A program made the translations under genes and the position numbers. Shown here in pieces: positions 37,395 through 46,570 of a stretch of DNA of 64,000 nt. The notes beneath the pieces are model-generated. The model made no database searches and had not been told where the DNA came from. It saw only the letters and a list, made by a program, of their open reading frames with translations. The DNA comes from Dyadobacter pollutisoli (GTDB lineage: Bacteria > Bacteroidota > Bacteroidia > Cytophagales > Spirosomataceae), in assembly GCF_026625565.1 (NCBI RefSeq), contig NZ_CP112998.1, forward strand, positions 684,501 to 748,500, read 5' to 3'. Each line of letters opens with the position of its first letter. The stretch's first letter is position 1.

Positions 37395-37773
37395 CGCGGC
37401 CGAGCTTTTTCAGGATTGCATCGATTTGCAAAAGCAGCTCTTTGCAGGATTGCCGGATGAATGTCAGTCCTTCCTTATGGGCAAGGTGCGTCAGCTGATT
37501 CAGGTTGTTGGCCATGCCGGTCAGTGTCCTCAGATGCCTGAGATCATCAGGTTTTAACCTTGCCAAAACTTTTGCTTTCTTGGCAGCCAACCTGAACCAG
37601 GCGCTTGGTTTCATCCCGGCATCCTTGGCTTTTTCTTCGATCAAAAAGCGCTCGGTTTCTGTCAGCCTGACCATGAGTTGGCTTTGCCGTTTTACTTTTT
37701 TTGGTGGCCTGCCGCCTTTGGGATTATAGGGCTTTCGGTCTTTGGTTTCTGTCTTTTCCATCTCACATTCCAT
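37384..37773 (-). CDS. MobC-like relaxosome protein (ribbon-helix-helix)
   Basis: About 129 residues from the ATG at 37773 (an upstream ATG at 37815 is in frame but gives an odd N-terminus). A basic stretch, NPKGGRPPKKVKRQSQLMVR, leads into an RHH-like segment (LTETERFLIEEKAKDAGMKPS), then the MobC-type helical domain GMANNLNQLTHLAHKEGLTF. Such proteins bind oriT and open DNA for the relaxase. The gene overlaps the relaxase start, as in other mobilisation operons; oriT probably lies just upstream, near 37774-37884. Confidence 0.85.
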   Translation of the reverse strand: MECEMEKTETKDRKPYNPKGGRPPKKVKRQSQLMVRLTETERFLIEEKAKDAGMKPSAWFRLAAKKAKVLARLKPDDLRHLRTLTGMANNLNQLTHLAHKEGLTFIRQSCKELLLQIDAILKKLGRDDR

Positions 37774-37884
37774 TATCTGTTTAAACCTTTTGCGACCAGC
37801 GGGAGAAAAAGGCAAGTTTTAGTCACGCGGTTAGCGGGACGGGTTTTTGCGAAGCGAAAACACAAACTTGCTCTCTGAAGACAC

Positions 37885-38856
37885 TTACAGGCCCAGTCCC
37901 TGCGACTTCTTATATTCCTGCCGCTGTTTCACTTCTTTTTGACCTGATTTCTGGCTTACTAAATAATCATTTAGGTCTTTGTACTGCTTGTAGATCACGG
38001 AGGCATCAACCGTTTTGAGCCCTGCCGACTGGTATTTTTCCTGCGTTTTTCTACCAGCATTGTCATGATCCAGATACAGGAAAACATTCTGGTAACCTTC
38101 CAAAATAGCCAAGCTTCTATCTGCCAGACTCACAGAGTTCAGCACCAGAAAATCACTGCGCATTGGGTGAACATTTTTTTGCAAAGTGAGTAGTGAAAGA
38201 AAATCCATGAACCCTTCAACGACGCAAATGGACTTGCCTTCGTTTCCAATGTGCGTAATATCCTTGGGTGAGGATGCGCCTTTGAAGTAAGCATTTCTCA
38301 GCTCATACCCACCGGACCGGTTTTCAAATCCTGCGGCGAAGTATTGTCTCTCTTCCAGCTGATAATATACTTCCTTGCAGTAAGACCTGGCGATGTTGAG
38401 CGGAATACCCCGGCTTTCCAGATAGCTGGTTATTGCCGGATTGTTTCCCAAGGGCTTAATCTCGTTGATAGTAATAGCAGGAGCATTAACCCGGTTATCA
38501 GTAACGCTCGGCCATATAGGTTTAGCTGCCAAGGAAAAATCTTGGTTTTGCTGTTCAAAGAGAAAAAGGCTGTTCAACTTTTCCACAAGACTACTTGCAT
38601 GCTGGTTGGGATAAAGCCTTTCGGCCAGGTCAAATAACTTCCCGCCCTGCATGAGCGCGTAGTCGTACCATCTGTTTATGGCTGTGTTCACTTTAAACGA
38701 CGGGGACTGCTCTGGCTCGCGGATAGGCGAGACGTACCATTGACTTTCACCCCTTTTGTAGCTGGGCTCAATACCAATTTTACAAAGAAAATCAGTGATG
38801 GGTAGCTGGTTTAATTGACTGATATTCACGATTTTATTTTTTGAATTAGCAAACAC
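37885..38856 (-). CDS. Toprim-domain DNA primase-like protein
   Basis: A 323-residue protein. The N-terminal part resembles the DnaG zinc-binding region but lacks the cysteines (KRGESQWYVSPIREPEQSPS). The toprim core is clear: SICVVEGFMDFLSLL with the catalytic Glu, and NVFLYLDHDNAGRKTQ with the DxD. It probably primes replication of the excised element. It is followed on the same strand by the MobC gene and preceded by the repeat region and helicase gene. Confidence 0.85.
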   Translation of the reverse strand: MFANSKNKIVNISQLNQLPITDFLCKIGIEPSYKRGESQWYVSPIREPEQSPSFKVNTAINRWYDYALMQGGKLFDLAERLYPNQHASSLVEKLNSLFLFEQQNQDFSLAAKPIWPSVTDNRVNAPAITINEIKPLGNNPAITSYLESRGIPLNIARSYCKEVYYQLEERQYFAAGFENRSGGYELRNAYFKGASSPKDITHIGNEGKSICVVEGFMDFLSLLTLQKNVHPMRSDFLVLNSVSLADRSLAILEGYQNVFLYLDHDNAGRKTQEKYQSAGLKTVDASVIYKQYKDLNDYLVSQKSGQKEVKQRQEYKKSQGLGL

Positions 38857-38889
38857 CTGTTTTAAGCAGGATGGTAGAAGCCGTTTTTA

Positions 38890-39087
38890 TGATGAGACGA
38901 TGAGAAATGGATATAAATAATTGATAATGATATAAGTTACGGGCTCATCAAAGCCTCATCAAGCATATTCACATTGATGAGTTTTCTCATCATGCTCATC
39001 ATACCTCATCATAAAATAAGATACTTTGATGAGCGTGTTACATGCTGATATTTAGTTGGTTAAGTAACATTTTATGACCCCTCATCA
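38890..39087. repeat. Nine CTCATCA heptamers (iteron-like origin candidate)
   Basis: CTCATCA occurs in + orientation at 38944, 38955, 38986, 38995, 39005 and 39081, and as TGATGAG at 38890, 38975 and 39027. The region is A+T-rich and lies between the helicase and toprim primase genes. Clustered short repeats beside replication genes suggest an origin or a replication-protein operator. No gene is seen in 38857-39071. Confidence 0.6.
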
Positions 39088-40301
39088 AACTTTTGGCTAA
39101 TCCAGTCCATAGAAACACTGTAATACCTGCCGGTTGAATGCACGGCTGTAAGATCATTGCAGCTGTTGTACAAATAGGTTTGATAGTTCAAACTGTTAGC
39201 TACGGGCTTTAAGCCCCAATCGTTTTGCAGCACACTAGAAACCTGATGCCGCGTTAGCCTGGGCATATTCCGCTTCAACAGTTCGAGCATATCCTTGTTA
39301 GTGAATTCGAGCTTAGTGATACCTGTATTCTCAAAGATCTCCCTCAGGATAAAGAGCATTTCCGTTTCAAGCCGGTTACGATTATTGCGAATGACTCGCA
39401 TCAATGCCTCGGTACGGATCTGCCTTTCAGCAAACCACATCCTGGTTTGTGCTATTGGGACTGACAGGTTTCGTGAGAGCAGGAAATGCAGAAATGCTGG
39501 AAGCTCACTGGCCATTAAATCCAGAAGATGGATGTTTTCGGATTGAAGCACTGACACCTTGCGCACCCAGTACCGGGTTTCGGCCGGATCAATGACAATG
39601 AAGTTTTCTTCATTGTTGGAGCATAAGACAAACTTGCCAAAGAACTCGGTTTCCTTCCGGTCTTTGCCTTTGGCTTCTACCTTGGAATTGCGGGCCGTGC
39701 TCAGGTTTTTTATCTTTTCTGAATCTTCCCTTCGGTCCAGCAGCACTTCATCGACGGCAATGATCAAAGTGTTCATCCAGTCGGAATTGAACTGCGAGCG
39801 GAAATCGCTGTTGCCATTAAAGGTCATGTTCTTTCCAAAGATCATTTTCAGAAAGTTTAGAAAAGTGGTCTTTCCGGTTTTGCGCTCTTTGGAGACCAGG
39901 CACAGCACCGGAAGCTTTTGAGTCGGTCTTTGGTAAAGAAGGCTTAGATAGTCCAGACCAAGCTCAAATTGTTCGCCGAAAATGTGGCGTATAAACCCGA
40001 GCGTAACAGACGGGTCTCCTGGCTCAGGGTTCGCTTCCAACCGGTGGTATAGGTTGTAAAAGTTTCCGACAATCTCTTTATAGTCCAGATGATCGGGCAC
40101 GCAGCAGAAACCGTCAAACTTTCTGATCTTTTTAATCTGGCTTGGTTCAAGGTCCTGCCTGAGCATCTCGGCCGACCATGGGATCCACATCTCCATAAAT
40201 TCCTTGCTGACAGTCGGCTGCATACACTTTTTGTAGTAGCCGGTCTGCACCCGTATATAGCTGCCTGGCAGGTTCAACGGATAATTGTTGGCTGACATCA
40301 T
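39072..40301 (-). CDS. Replicative helicase, primase-helicase (DUF5906/D5-like) family
   Basis: About 409 residues from the ATG at 40301 (MMSANNYPLNLPGSYIRVQT), which lies 14 bases after the upstream gene; the frame opens earlier but overlaps that gene. SF3-type helicase motifs are present: Walker A KERKTGKTTFLNF, Walker B TLIIAVDEVLLD, motif C KFVLCSNNEENFI, and the arginine-rich ETRYWVRKVSV. The C-terminus is a winged-helix-like region (MPRLTRHQVSSVLQNDWGLK). It should unwind the excised element at its origin. Confidence 0.85.
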   Translation of the reverse strand: MMSANNYPLNLPGSYIRVQTGYYKKCMQPTVSKEFMEMWIPWSAEMLRQDLEPSQIKKIRKFDGFCCVPDHLDYKEIVGNFYNLYHRLEANPEPGDPSVTLGFIRHIFGEQFELGLDYLSLLYQRPTQKLPVLCLVSKERKTGKTTFLNFLKMIFGKNMTFNGNSDFRSQFNSDWMNTLIIAVDEVLLDRREDSEKIKNLSTARNSKVEAKGKDRKETEFFGKFVLCSNNEENFIVIDPAETRYWVRKVSVLQSENIHLLDLMASELPAFLHFLLSRNLSVPIAQTRMWFAERQIRTEALMRVIRNNRNRLETEMLFILREIFENTGITKLEFTNKDMLELLKRNMPRLTRHQVSSVLQNDWGLKPVANSLNYQTYLYNSCNDLTAVHSTGRYYSVSMDWISQKFDEGS

Positions 40302-40314
40302 GCAGGAATTTGGC

Positions 40315-40656
40315 CTAACGAAGTCTTCCTTTGCGTGATCCTGTAAATGAGGGAAGCTGCTCCCGAAGTTCAGACATTGTTTTCTTCTTTCCGGACTTAA
40401 TCCATTCCTCCAATTCCGATTTGTAGAAGTAAAGCCTTTTACCCTTCTTGCTGACCGGGATCTCGCGGTGGCAGACTTTGCCATAGAGCGTCTGCACGGA
40501 AAGGTTAAGAAACTCAGCAGCCTGGGAAATCGTCATTAGTTCTATGGTTGGCAAGATTTGCTGGCGGGATTCTAAAAGAAGATCCTGGATGCTGTCAATC
40601 TTTTGGTGAAGTTCTGAAACTGCGCGGGGCAGCTGGTCAAATGAGTATTGTTCCAT
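40315..40656 (-). CDS. Helix-turn-helix (MerR/excisionase-like) DNA-binding protein
   Basis: About 113 residues from the ATG at 40656 (MEQYSFDQLPRAVSELHQKI). An N-terminal coiled segment is followed by a helix_turn_helix_17 (MerR-like) domain: MTISQAAEFLNLSVQTLYGK, then REIPVSKKGKRLYFYKSELE. Such proteins are common before the replication genes of Bacteroidota mobile elements and act as excision or replication regulators. It is the first gene of the replication/mobilisation block. Confidence 0.85.
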   Translation of the reverse strand: MEQYSFDQLPRAVSELHQKIDSIQDLLLESRQQILPTIELMTISQAAEFLNLSVQTLYGKVCHREIPVSKKGKRLYFYKSELEEWIKSGKKKTMSELREQLPSFTGSRKGRLR

Positions 40657-40686
40657 AACAATTGCGTTTTTTGTTTGATACCGCAA

Positions 40687-41145
40687 TGTTAGGTGCTTGT
40701 TTTGGGGGGTTACAAGTAGGGAGCTGTATTACCTTACTTTTACCTACCGATATTTATTGATTTTTTGCTGAAAGTTACTTTTGTGTTGGGGAGGAATATG
40801 ATTGTAGCCGATAAGTGCTACCAGGGAAAACGAGTCAAACAAAAAAACCCGCTTGTCGAACAAATTGGAAAGAAAGGGCTCACCACTCGAAGAATATACC
40901 TGAGCCGGCTTCGGGGATGCAGCATATTCCCAGTACCCTGGGTGAAGTACTCAAGTGGCGCAGCAAGATCGAGGTTAAAATAGAGAAGTGATGCAATTCG
41001 TGTATTACCAAACTTAAATCATAACTTTAGCTCCATGTTACCAACGAGCAGCGGTTCCGGGCAAAGAGATTTCTTTCCTAATCTCTACACTACCATATTC
41101 GCTAACTATTACGATGACTGATCTTGACAGGCCTGTAAGTTTTCT
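40687..41145. other. Intergenic region with no convincing gene
   Basis: 459 bases between the HTH gene and the divergent STAND gene. Short frames exist (a 72-codon one from 40765), but their residue make-up changes between coding-like and noise across frames, so a decayed gene is possible. The promoters of both neighbours must lie here. No repeat or RNA structure stands out. Confidence 0.4.
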
Positions 41146-43842
41146 ATGACGAAAGACAATCCCCAACAAACAGCTTTGAATTTTGGAAAACAGATTGACG
41201 AAATACGTCAAGGACTAGCATACGTAGAATCTCATATCTCCATAGGTCGTTCGACAAATTTGACAGATCTTAATATTCATGCAGAAGATTTTGTCGGAGG
41301 TATACTTAATATTCTCTATGATTTTAAACTCGTCAATACGAATATTTCAAGTGGAAACTTTCCTTGTATCGATCTAATTGATACTAGTCGACGAATTGGG
41401 GTTCAAGTTACCTCTGAAAAGGGGTCGTCAAAAATTTCAAGTACAATTGACTGCGTTAATCAAAATAAGTTGACCAGTGCCATAGACGTTTTAAAAATAT
41501 TCACTCTTAAACCCAAGCAGAATAAGTACTCAATAAGTAAGTCTTGTCCCGGGATAAAGTTTGATTGGCTAGAAGACATTATCGACTTCAATGATATTAT
41601 GGAATCGGTAGTCCATTTAGGGAATGATGAAAAGCTTACTCAATTACATAGCTACATCGTTAGTTTTACCACAATATTTACAAACTATTCGACTAGAATA
41701 CCCACGCTTTATCTGCCCAGACAAGAAGCCAATCCTTCATGGTTATCATTTTCATCCAGATCCACAAAACTGGTAGGACGAGATAATGAATTAAAAGCTT
41801 TAGAAAACTTCTTAGAGTCAGAGAAGCAATTCTCTTGGTGGCTGGTAACGGGCCGTGCGGGGACGGGAAAAAGCCGACTAGCACTGGAATTGTGCAATTT
41901 ATACGAAAAACAAGGTTGGAATGTCGGCTTTTTGCAGCGGAGTACTACGGTCTTCGACTGGTCAAGATTCAAACCAACGAAAAACACATTAGTAATTGTG
42001 GACTATGTGGTAGGCAGAGCTCGAGAAGTTAGTGATTTGATCCTTGAATTATCGTATGCAAACAATACGAGTACTGCTATCCGTATTTTGCTTTTAGAAA
42101 GAGATAGTCAAAGTTGGTGGAGCAATTTCATTAGAGAGGACAGCTGGAGTGAAAACGCAGAGATGATGAATTCAAAATATCCCTATCCTGACTTAGCTTT
42201 AAATAGCTTAGCTAAAGCAGATATGTTGGAAATGTTAAAGGAGTTGAATGTTATTAATCAACCTGACGAGAGTAAAAGAAGTGATGATAAATTTCTTGAA
42301 TGGATGAATCGACCTAATATTGGTGGGCGTCCGCTATATGTTATGTTATTCTCCAAATTTCCCAATGTAGATGAGCCAAACGAACTGTTAAGGACTGTAT
42401 TAAAAAGAGAAGCTGGCAAGAGAAGAGAACGAATACAGGAAAGCTTATTGAAAAAACATGAGAATCTTTTGTTCCTAGCAACAATTGTCGGTGGTATTCT
42501 CGGCGAAGAGACAGGTTTTGAAAAACTCGATAAAGCTATCAATTCTGGCTTATTACCTCAACTTAGTGAAATAGACTTTGACAACTATTTTTCTTTGCTA
42601 GAGGTTTATAATGAAAGTACCGCAATACCAGGAATAACACCGGATTTACTTGGTGAATTACATGTCTTAGATTGCCTTAGCCTAAAAGACTTCCGCGGTG
42701 CTCCTTTTAGGCAGCTCTTAGAGCTGGCCTATAAAATACAACCTGATGATGTGATAGCATTTATCGTTAGGTGCTATTTCGATTTTCATGATCACCCTAG
42801 TTTTAAAATGCTAGTCAATCCTTCTTTGGACACAACTGAAAACAGAGTTACAAAAGCCAAGCTTGTCGCACAATTCGCCTGTTTTCAAAACGTATTATTT
42901 GACAAATTCTTACAAGCTGAAATTGATGGAATCACAGTGATTGGTGACTCAAATATCCAAGAATCTGAGCTCAATAAGTGGGTCGCACTATCAGAATATA
43001 ATTACGCTTGTTCTCTAATGTTTCCAAAAGTACCATCCATCATTTTAGCCATTTCAGGTATGGATGGCGAACATAGAGCTAGTGAGGCCGAAAGGAGACT
43101 TAGAGCAGTGGTATCAAGAGTAGAAGAAAATTCGTCGATCAGATTTATGGCTCTTCTTAACTTAGGGACTTTACTTGACAACAATGAGGCTATCGATATA
43201 TATACCGAAGTCATTGAATCAAATTTTTCCGATGATGAAACCAGAGCTTGTGCTCTCAATAATAGAGCGTATATCTATCAAGGAAGAGAAGATTACTTCG
43301 CAGCTATTAAGGACCGAGAACATGTGCTTACCCTTTCCAATACTTCATCAGATCGTCGTTTTGTAGCCCTGTTTGGTTGCGGCGAATCACACTTTTTACT
43401 TGGAATGTTTGACAAGGTCATTCAAGATATGACAACTATTATTGAATCGTCTGACATCATTCCGATTGATAAGATCTGTGCTTTAGTTTGCAGGTCAGTT
43501 GGCTATTATTTCAAGGGAGAGGTGCAAGCGAGTTCACTAGAAGATCTCCAACTAGCAGTTCAAAAGCTAATTAGATTTGTTACACATGAAGACTTGCAAT
43601 CTAAATTATTAGACGCACTTTCTTTAAAAGATTGGGATAAATCCATCCAATTAGTACAGGACGATGAGAAGGCACCAGACAAGGATGCCATTGAGTTGTT
43701 GCGAACAATCTATCCATTTGTAATAGCACTAAGTTCTAATAACGACAATTTTCAAGATAGGGGTAGATGGGATGAATTGAGAAAAATGATAATTTCCAAG
43801 GCGAGTAGGTTGAGAGTTCACAATCCCAATATTGCTATGTAA
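41146..43842 (+). CDS. SMEK-domain STAND NTPase with TPR repeats (NLR-like defence candidate)
   Basis: An 898-residue protein in three parts. Residues 1 to about 140 fit the SMEK domain (LTDLNIHAEDFVGGILNILY, then IDLIDTSRRIGVQVTSEKGS), which has a restriction-nuclease-like strand pattern. A STAND NTPase follows, with Walker A VTGRAGTGKSRLALE near 233 and Walker B NTLVIVDYVV near 281. The C-terminus (about 650-800) contains TPR-like helices (ALNNRAYIYQGREDYFAAIK). This effector-NTPase-sensor order is that of Avs-type NLR-like phage sensors. It is a single gene at the right side of the defence island, with no partner. Confidence 0.8.
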   Translation: MTKDNPQQTALNFGKQIDEIRQGLAYVESHISIGRSTNLTDLNIHAEDFVGGILNILYDFKLVNTNISSGNFPCIDLIDTSRRIGVQVTSEKGSSKISSTIDCVNQNKLTSAIDVLKIFTLKPKQNKYSISKSCPGIKFDWLEDIIDFNDIMESVVHLGNDEKLTQLHSYIVSFTTIFTNYSTRIPTLYLPRQEANPSWLSFSSRSTKLVGRDNELKALENFLESEKQFSWWLVTGRAGTGKSRLALELCNLYEKQGWNVGFLQRSTTVFDWSRFKPTKNTLVIVDYVVGRAREVSDLILELSYANNTSTAIRILLLERDSQSWWSNFIREDSWSENAEMMNSKYPYPDLALNSLAKADMLEMLKELNVINQPDESKRSDDKFLEWMNRPNIGGRPLYVMLFSKFPNVDEPNELLRTVLKREAGKRRERIQESLLKKHENLLFLATIVGGILGEETGFEKLDKAINSGLLPQLSEIDFDNYFSLLEVYNESTAIPGITPDLLGELHVLDCLSLKDFRGAPFRQLLELAYKIQPDDVIAFIVRCYFDFHDHPSFKMLVNPSLDTTENRVTKAKLVAQFACFQNVLFDKFLQAEIDGITVIGDSNIQESELNKWVALSEYNYACSLMFPKVPSIILAISGMDGEHRASEAERRLRAVVSRVEENSSIRFMALLNLGTLLDNNEAIDIYTEVIESNFSDDETRACALNNRAYIYQGREDYFAAIKDREHVLTLSNTSSDRRFVALFGCGESHFLLGMFDKVIQDMTTIIESSDIIPIDKICALVCRSVGYYFKGEVQASSLEDLQLAVQKLIRFVTHEDLQSKLLDALSLKDWDKSIQLVQDDEKAPDKDAIELLRTIYPFVIALSSNNDNFQDRGRWDELRKMIISKASRLRVHNPNIAM

Positions 43843-43959
43843 AATCGGCTGACTTGGAGACAGCTTAGGCCTGTTGATTAAGTGATATTCTCTAATTCTA
43901 AAACGTCTGCGATTATGGGACACTTACACCAGGATCACAGTATGACTTTTCGCAATACT

Positions 43960-44940
43960 TTAAATTAAACTGTCACTTCCCTTCTTGTTTCTGCCAATCG
44001 CGGCCAAAGCCAGCTCTTTGGATACATTTTTGTTCACAGCCAAAATTGGAGACTTGCAAATTTTAACGTCTGACGAGATAATTCCATTAAGGTAACCAGC
44101 AGTGAAGGATTTCGCCTGTGCATTTGAAACATATTGGAAATGCGCTGTGATCCAGCTCTCCAGCTCAGCCTTGTTACAAGAAACGATCAAATTAGCCTCG
44201 ATCAACTGCTTGAATGCATCCGCAAGCTGGTTGCCATTGCTGTTGAAAAGCAGTTTTCCCTTCGGAGAAACGTTGTTAGTTAGCAGCGAGAACAACGGTT
44301 GCTGGTCTTTCTCTTCGAAATACTCCTTGAAGATCTTGAAAAACTGATCGGCCATACCTTCGACAAATACAGGATAGCGGCGGATTCGTATTGGCGTCGG
44401 TTCACCATCACTGATCTTTTCCACCTCCGAATCTTGACCTTCCGTTTTTACAAGCGCAGTGATTTCTGCGATAAAGGCGGCCAGGCTTTCTTCTCTTTCC
44501 CTAATTGAATCGCAAAGGTCTTCAATAAATTCCGGTGTGACGATTGCATCTGTCTTATCAGGTTCCAGGAAATCATTATAGAAGATTTCTGCAAATTCGA
44601 TAACAAGCAGAAAGTTGTCTTGCAAGTTTTCTCCATTCGCAGGGTAATGACGGAAGTAATTTTCCCAAAACCTGTTGAATAGGGATAAAAGCTTCTTTGC
44701 CTGATCCAAATATGCTTTTCGTCTCCCAGGATCTGCGCCAATAATGTCGATGACAGCCAAGTCCTTTAAGATCTGCAGATGCTTTGCAAACTGCAATGAG
44801 AAATGTGGGGTCTGATGGGTGATATCATATCCTGATTTGAAGACTGGGCCGAGTTCGGCAGGTTCGCGCTTGTCCCTGATTTCAGATAGTCGAAGGTCAA
44901 ATTTTTGTAAGAATGTGAAATATTCCTTGAAGTGCTCCAT
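43960..44940 (-). CDS. Unknown protein next to the integrase
   Basis: A 326-residue soluble protein, mostly helical (LQILKDLAVIDIIG, FWENYFRHYPANGENLQDNF). The C-terminal third (LLFNSNGNQLADAFKQLIEA, ITAHFQYVSNAQAKSFTAGY) resembles the winged end of RteC-type excision regulators of Bacteroidota elements, but I cannot assign the family with confidence. It starts 49 bases after the integrase stop on the same strand and is probably co-expressed with it, so a role in integration, excision or element control is plausible. Confidence 0.6.
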   Translation of the reverse strand: MEHFKEYFTFLQKFDLRLSEIRDKREPAELGPVFKSGYDITHQTPHFSLQFAKHLQILKDLAVIDIIGADPGRRKAYLDQAKKLLSLFNRFWENYFRHYPANGENLQDNFLLVIEFAEIFYNDFLEPDKTDAIVTPEFIEDLCDSIREREESLAAFIAEITALVKTEGQDSEVEKISDGEPTPIRIRRYPVFVEGMADQFFKIFKEYFEEKDQQPLFSLLTNNVSPKGKLLFNSNGNQLADAFKQLIEANLIVSCNKAELESWITAHFQYVSNAQAKSFTAGYLNGIISSDVKICKSPILAVNKNVSKELALAAIGRNKKGSDSLI

Positions 44941-44989
44941 GCTTTGAAATTTCAGTACTTACTATCTATACGATGTTTAGGGTCAAAAA

Positions 44990-46402
44990 CTATAACAACG
45001 CGCTGAGATATTTCTTAGTTTTTTCATCGTCAAAACTGCCTAAATAGCTTTCTGTGGTCGAAATCGAGGTGTGACCAAGTGACTGGCTAATGAAAGCGAG
45101 TGGCGCTTCTGACTGCAGAAGGATTGTTGCGAAAGAGTGCCTGGCGCTGTACGTATTAACGTCTCCGGTGATTTCATTTGCCGCCGCAATGTCCTTCATG
45201 TATTGATTTGTGATTTTTACCACCTGATTGATCACAGTCTTTTGTCTTTCTGGTGTCATATCGTGCTCCAAAAATGGGAAGACATAATCCTTAGGGTTTT
45301 TGCTCTTTACCGCCCAGCGTTCAATAATATCAAAAGTTTCTTTGAATAAGGTGACTTTGATCGTGTTTTGGTTACCCCTGGTTGAGCGAGCAGTCTTTTG
45401 GCGGATAAAGGTTAATCGGTCGCCCTCAATGTCCTGCCAGCGAATACGACAAATGTCATTCATGTTCATCCCATTACATAAATAGGAAAAAACCCATAGA
45501 TCACGGCTTCGCTGTTCAAATCCTGGATTGCATTTATGCGTTATGATTTTTAGTACGTCATCTTTGCTGAGTGCTTTTTTGGTATTGCTGCCAGCCGGTA
45601 TCATATACCTTCTCTTGCCAAAAGGGTATAACTCCCTATTCATAATGCCCGCGTCAATGGCGTCATTACAAACAGATCTGATGTGCCGGCAATATATGCC
45701 AACGGTTGTCAGGGTAGCGGGGGATGAGCTTCCTTTCGGTCCCCTACGTTTTCGACCGTGCTTGAGCATCCATTTCTCATAAGTTGTCAAAAATGCTGGG
45801 GTCAGATATTCAAAGCGGAGTACAATCTCCTTTTTCTTCGCCTCCTTGATTGGTAGGGGCGGTAGGTTCAGCAATTCCTGACGTTGCTTTTCGGTGAGAG
45901 ACTCGAGAAAACGTAGTAATGAGGTGGACGTCGAGGTGTAGCTCAGTGCATTTCCAATCCGGCCTTCCTTGTTCATTTCGTTTGCTTTCAAAGTGAGAGC
46001 CTGAATGACATTGTTTTTATCCCTTGTCTCCTTGCTAGGCTTCAACTCCTGACCAAACATACTTATCTCATAAGCGAATCGCTGAAAGCTGAAGTCGTCC
46101 TCTAGTTTGCCCACAATTGTCCTGGCTCTACCCAGATAACTTTCTACTTCCTTGCCGGTATACTCTTCCTCGTACGTACTTCCGAAAAGCTTGTTCCATA
46201 ACTTTCTTCTGTAATCATTTTTCACTTGTCCGGGCATACCGGATTTGTGCTTTTTGAGAAAGTCCCAGTCCTGTTCTGAGATTTTCAAACCTGTGGTGAA
46301 AAGTCGCTGTTTTCCCTCATGAGAAACCAACCATTTTATCACACCTTCATCACCTTTTGAAGCTCTTTTGTCGAGGAATAAATTTACCGTTGTAGCGCTC
46401 AT
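44990..46402 (-). CDS. Tyrosine recombinase/integrase of the element
   Basis: A 470-residue integrase with an arm-binding N-terminus (MSATTVNLFLDKRASKGDEG), a SAM-like core-binding domain (SYTSTSTSLLRFLESL) and a catalytic domain containing FSYLCNGMNMNDICRIRW, YSARHSFATILL and LGHTSISTTESYLGSF with the nucleophilic Tyr. As in many Bacteroidota integrases, the first catalytic Arg is not at its usual place. It lies 169 bases inside the right attachment repeat and reads away from it, so it is the likely enzyme for this element. It is intact. Confidence 0.93.
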   Translation of the reverse strand: MSATTVNLFLDKRASKGDEGVIKWLVSHEGKQRLFTTGLKISEQDWDFLKKHKSGMPGQVKNDYRRKLWNKLFGSTYEEEYTGKEVESYLGRARTIVGKLEDDFSFQRFAYEISMFGQELKPSKETRDKNNVIQALTLKANEMNKEGRIGNALSYTSTSTSLLRFLESLTEKQRQELLNLPPLPIKEAKKKEIVLRFEYLTPAFLTTYEKWMLKHGRKRRGPKGSSSPATLTTVGIYCRHIRSVCNDAIDAGIMNRELYPFGKRRYMIPAGSNTKKALSKDDVLKIITHKCNPGFEQRSRDLWVFSYLCNGMNMNDICRIRWQDIEGDRLTFIRQKTARSTRGNQNTIKVTLFKETFDIIERWAVKSKNPKDYVFPFLEHDMTPERQKTVINQVVKITNQYMKDIAAANEITGDVNTYSARHSFATILLQSEAPLAFISQSLGHTSISTTESYLGSFDDEKTKKYLSALL

Positions 46403-46425
46403 GATTGATGGTCATTTCGTTCTAG

Positions 46426-46446
46426 TTGCAATAAACTTGCAATAGT
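46426..46446 (+). repeat. Paired TTGCAATA motif near right att (integrase arm-site candidate)
   Basis: GTTGCAATA at 46426 and CTTGCAATA at 46437 repeat the motif pair found at 14005-14026. They lie just upstream of the integrase gene, where arm-type sites or an autoregulatory site would be expected. Confidence 0.5.
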
Positions 46447-46570
46447 AAATTAAAAAACATTGAAAGACATCACCAAATAAAAGTAGAAATTAATTTTTTA
46501 ATATACTGATAATAAAGCAATTATACAAATATCAAAAAATGAGTGAAAACAAAAAAAGGCGTATTTTATA

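Noticed and set aside
38890..39087. CRISPR array
   Set aside because: The repeats are 7 bases, irregularly spaced and in both orientations; no CRISPR-length repeats or cas genes are present in the window.
40765..40983. 72-codon plus-strand ORF
   Set aside because: Odd composition, no family resemblance, and coding-like residues shift between frames; at best a decayed gene.
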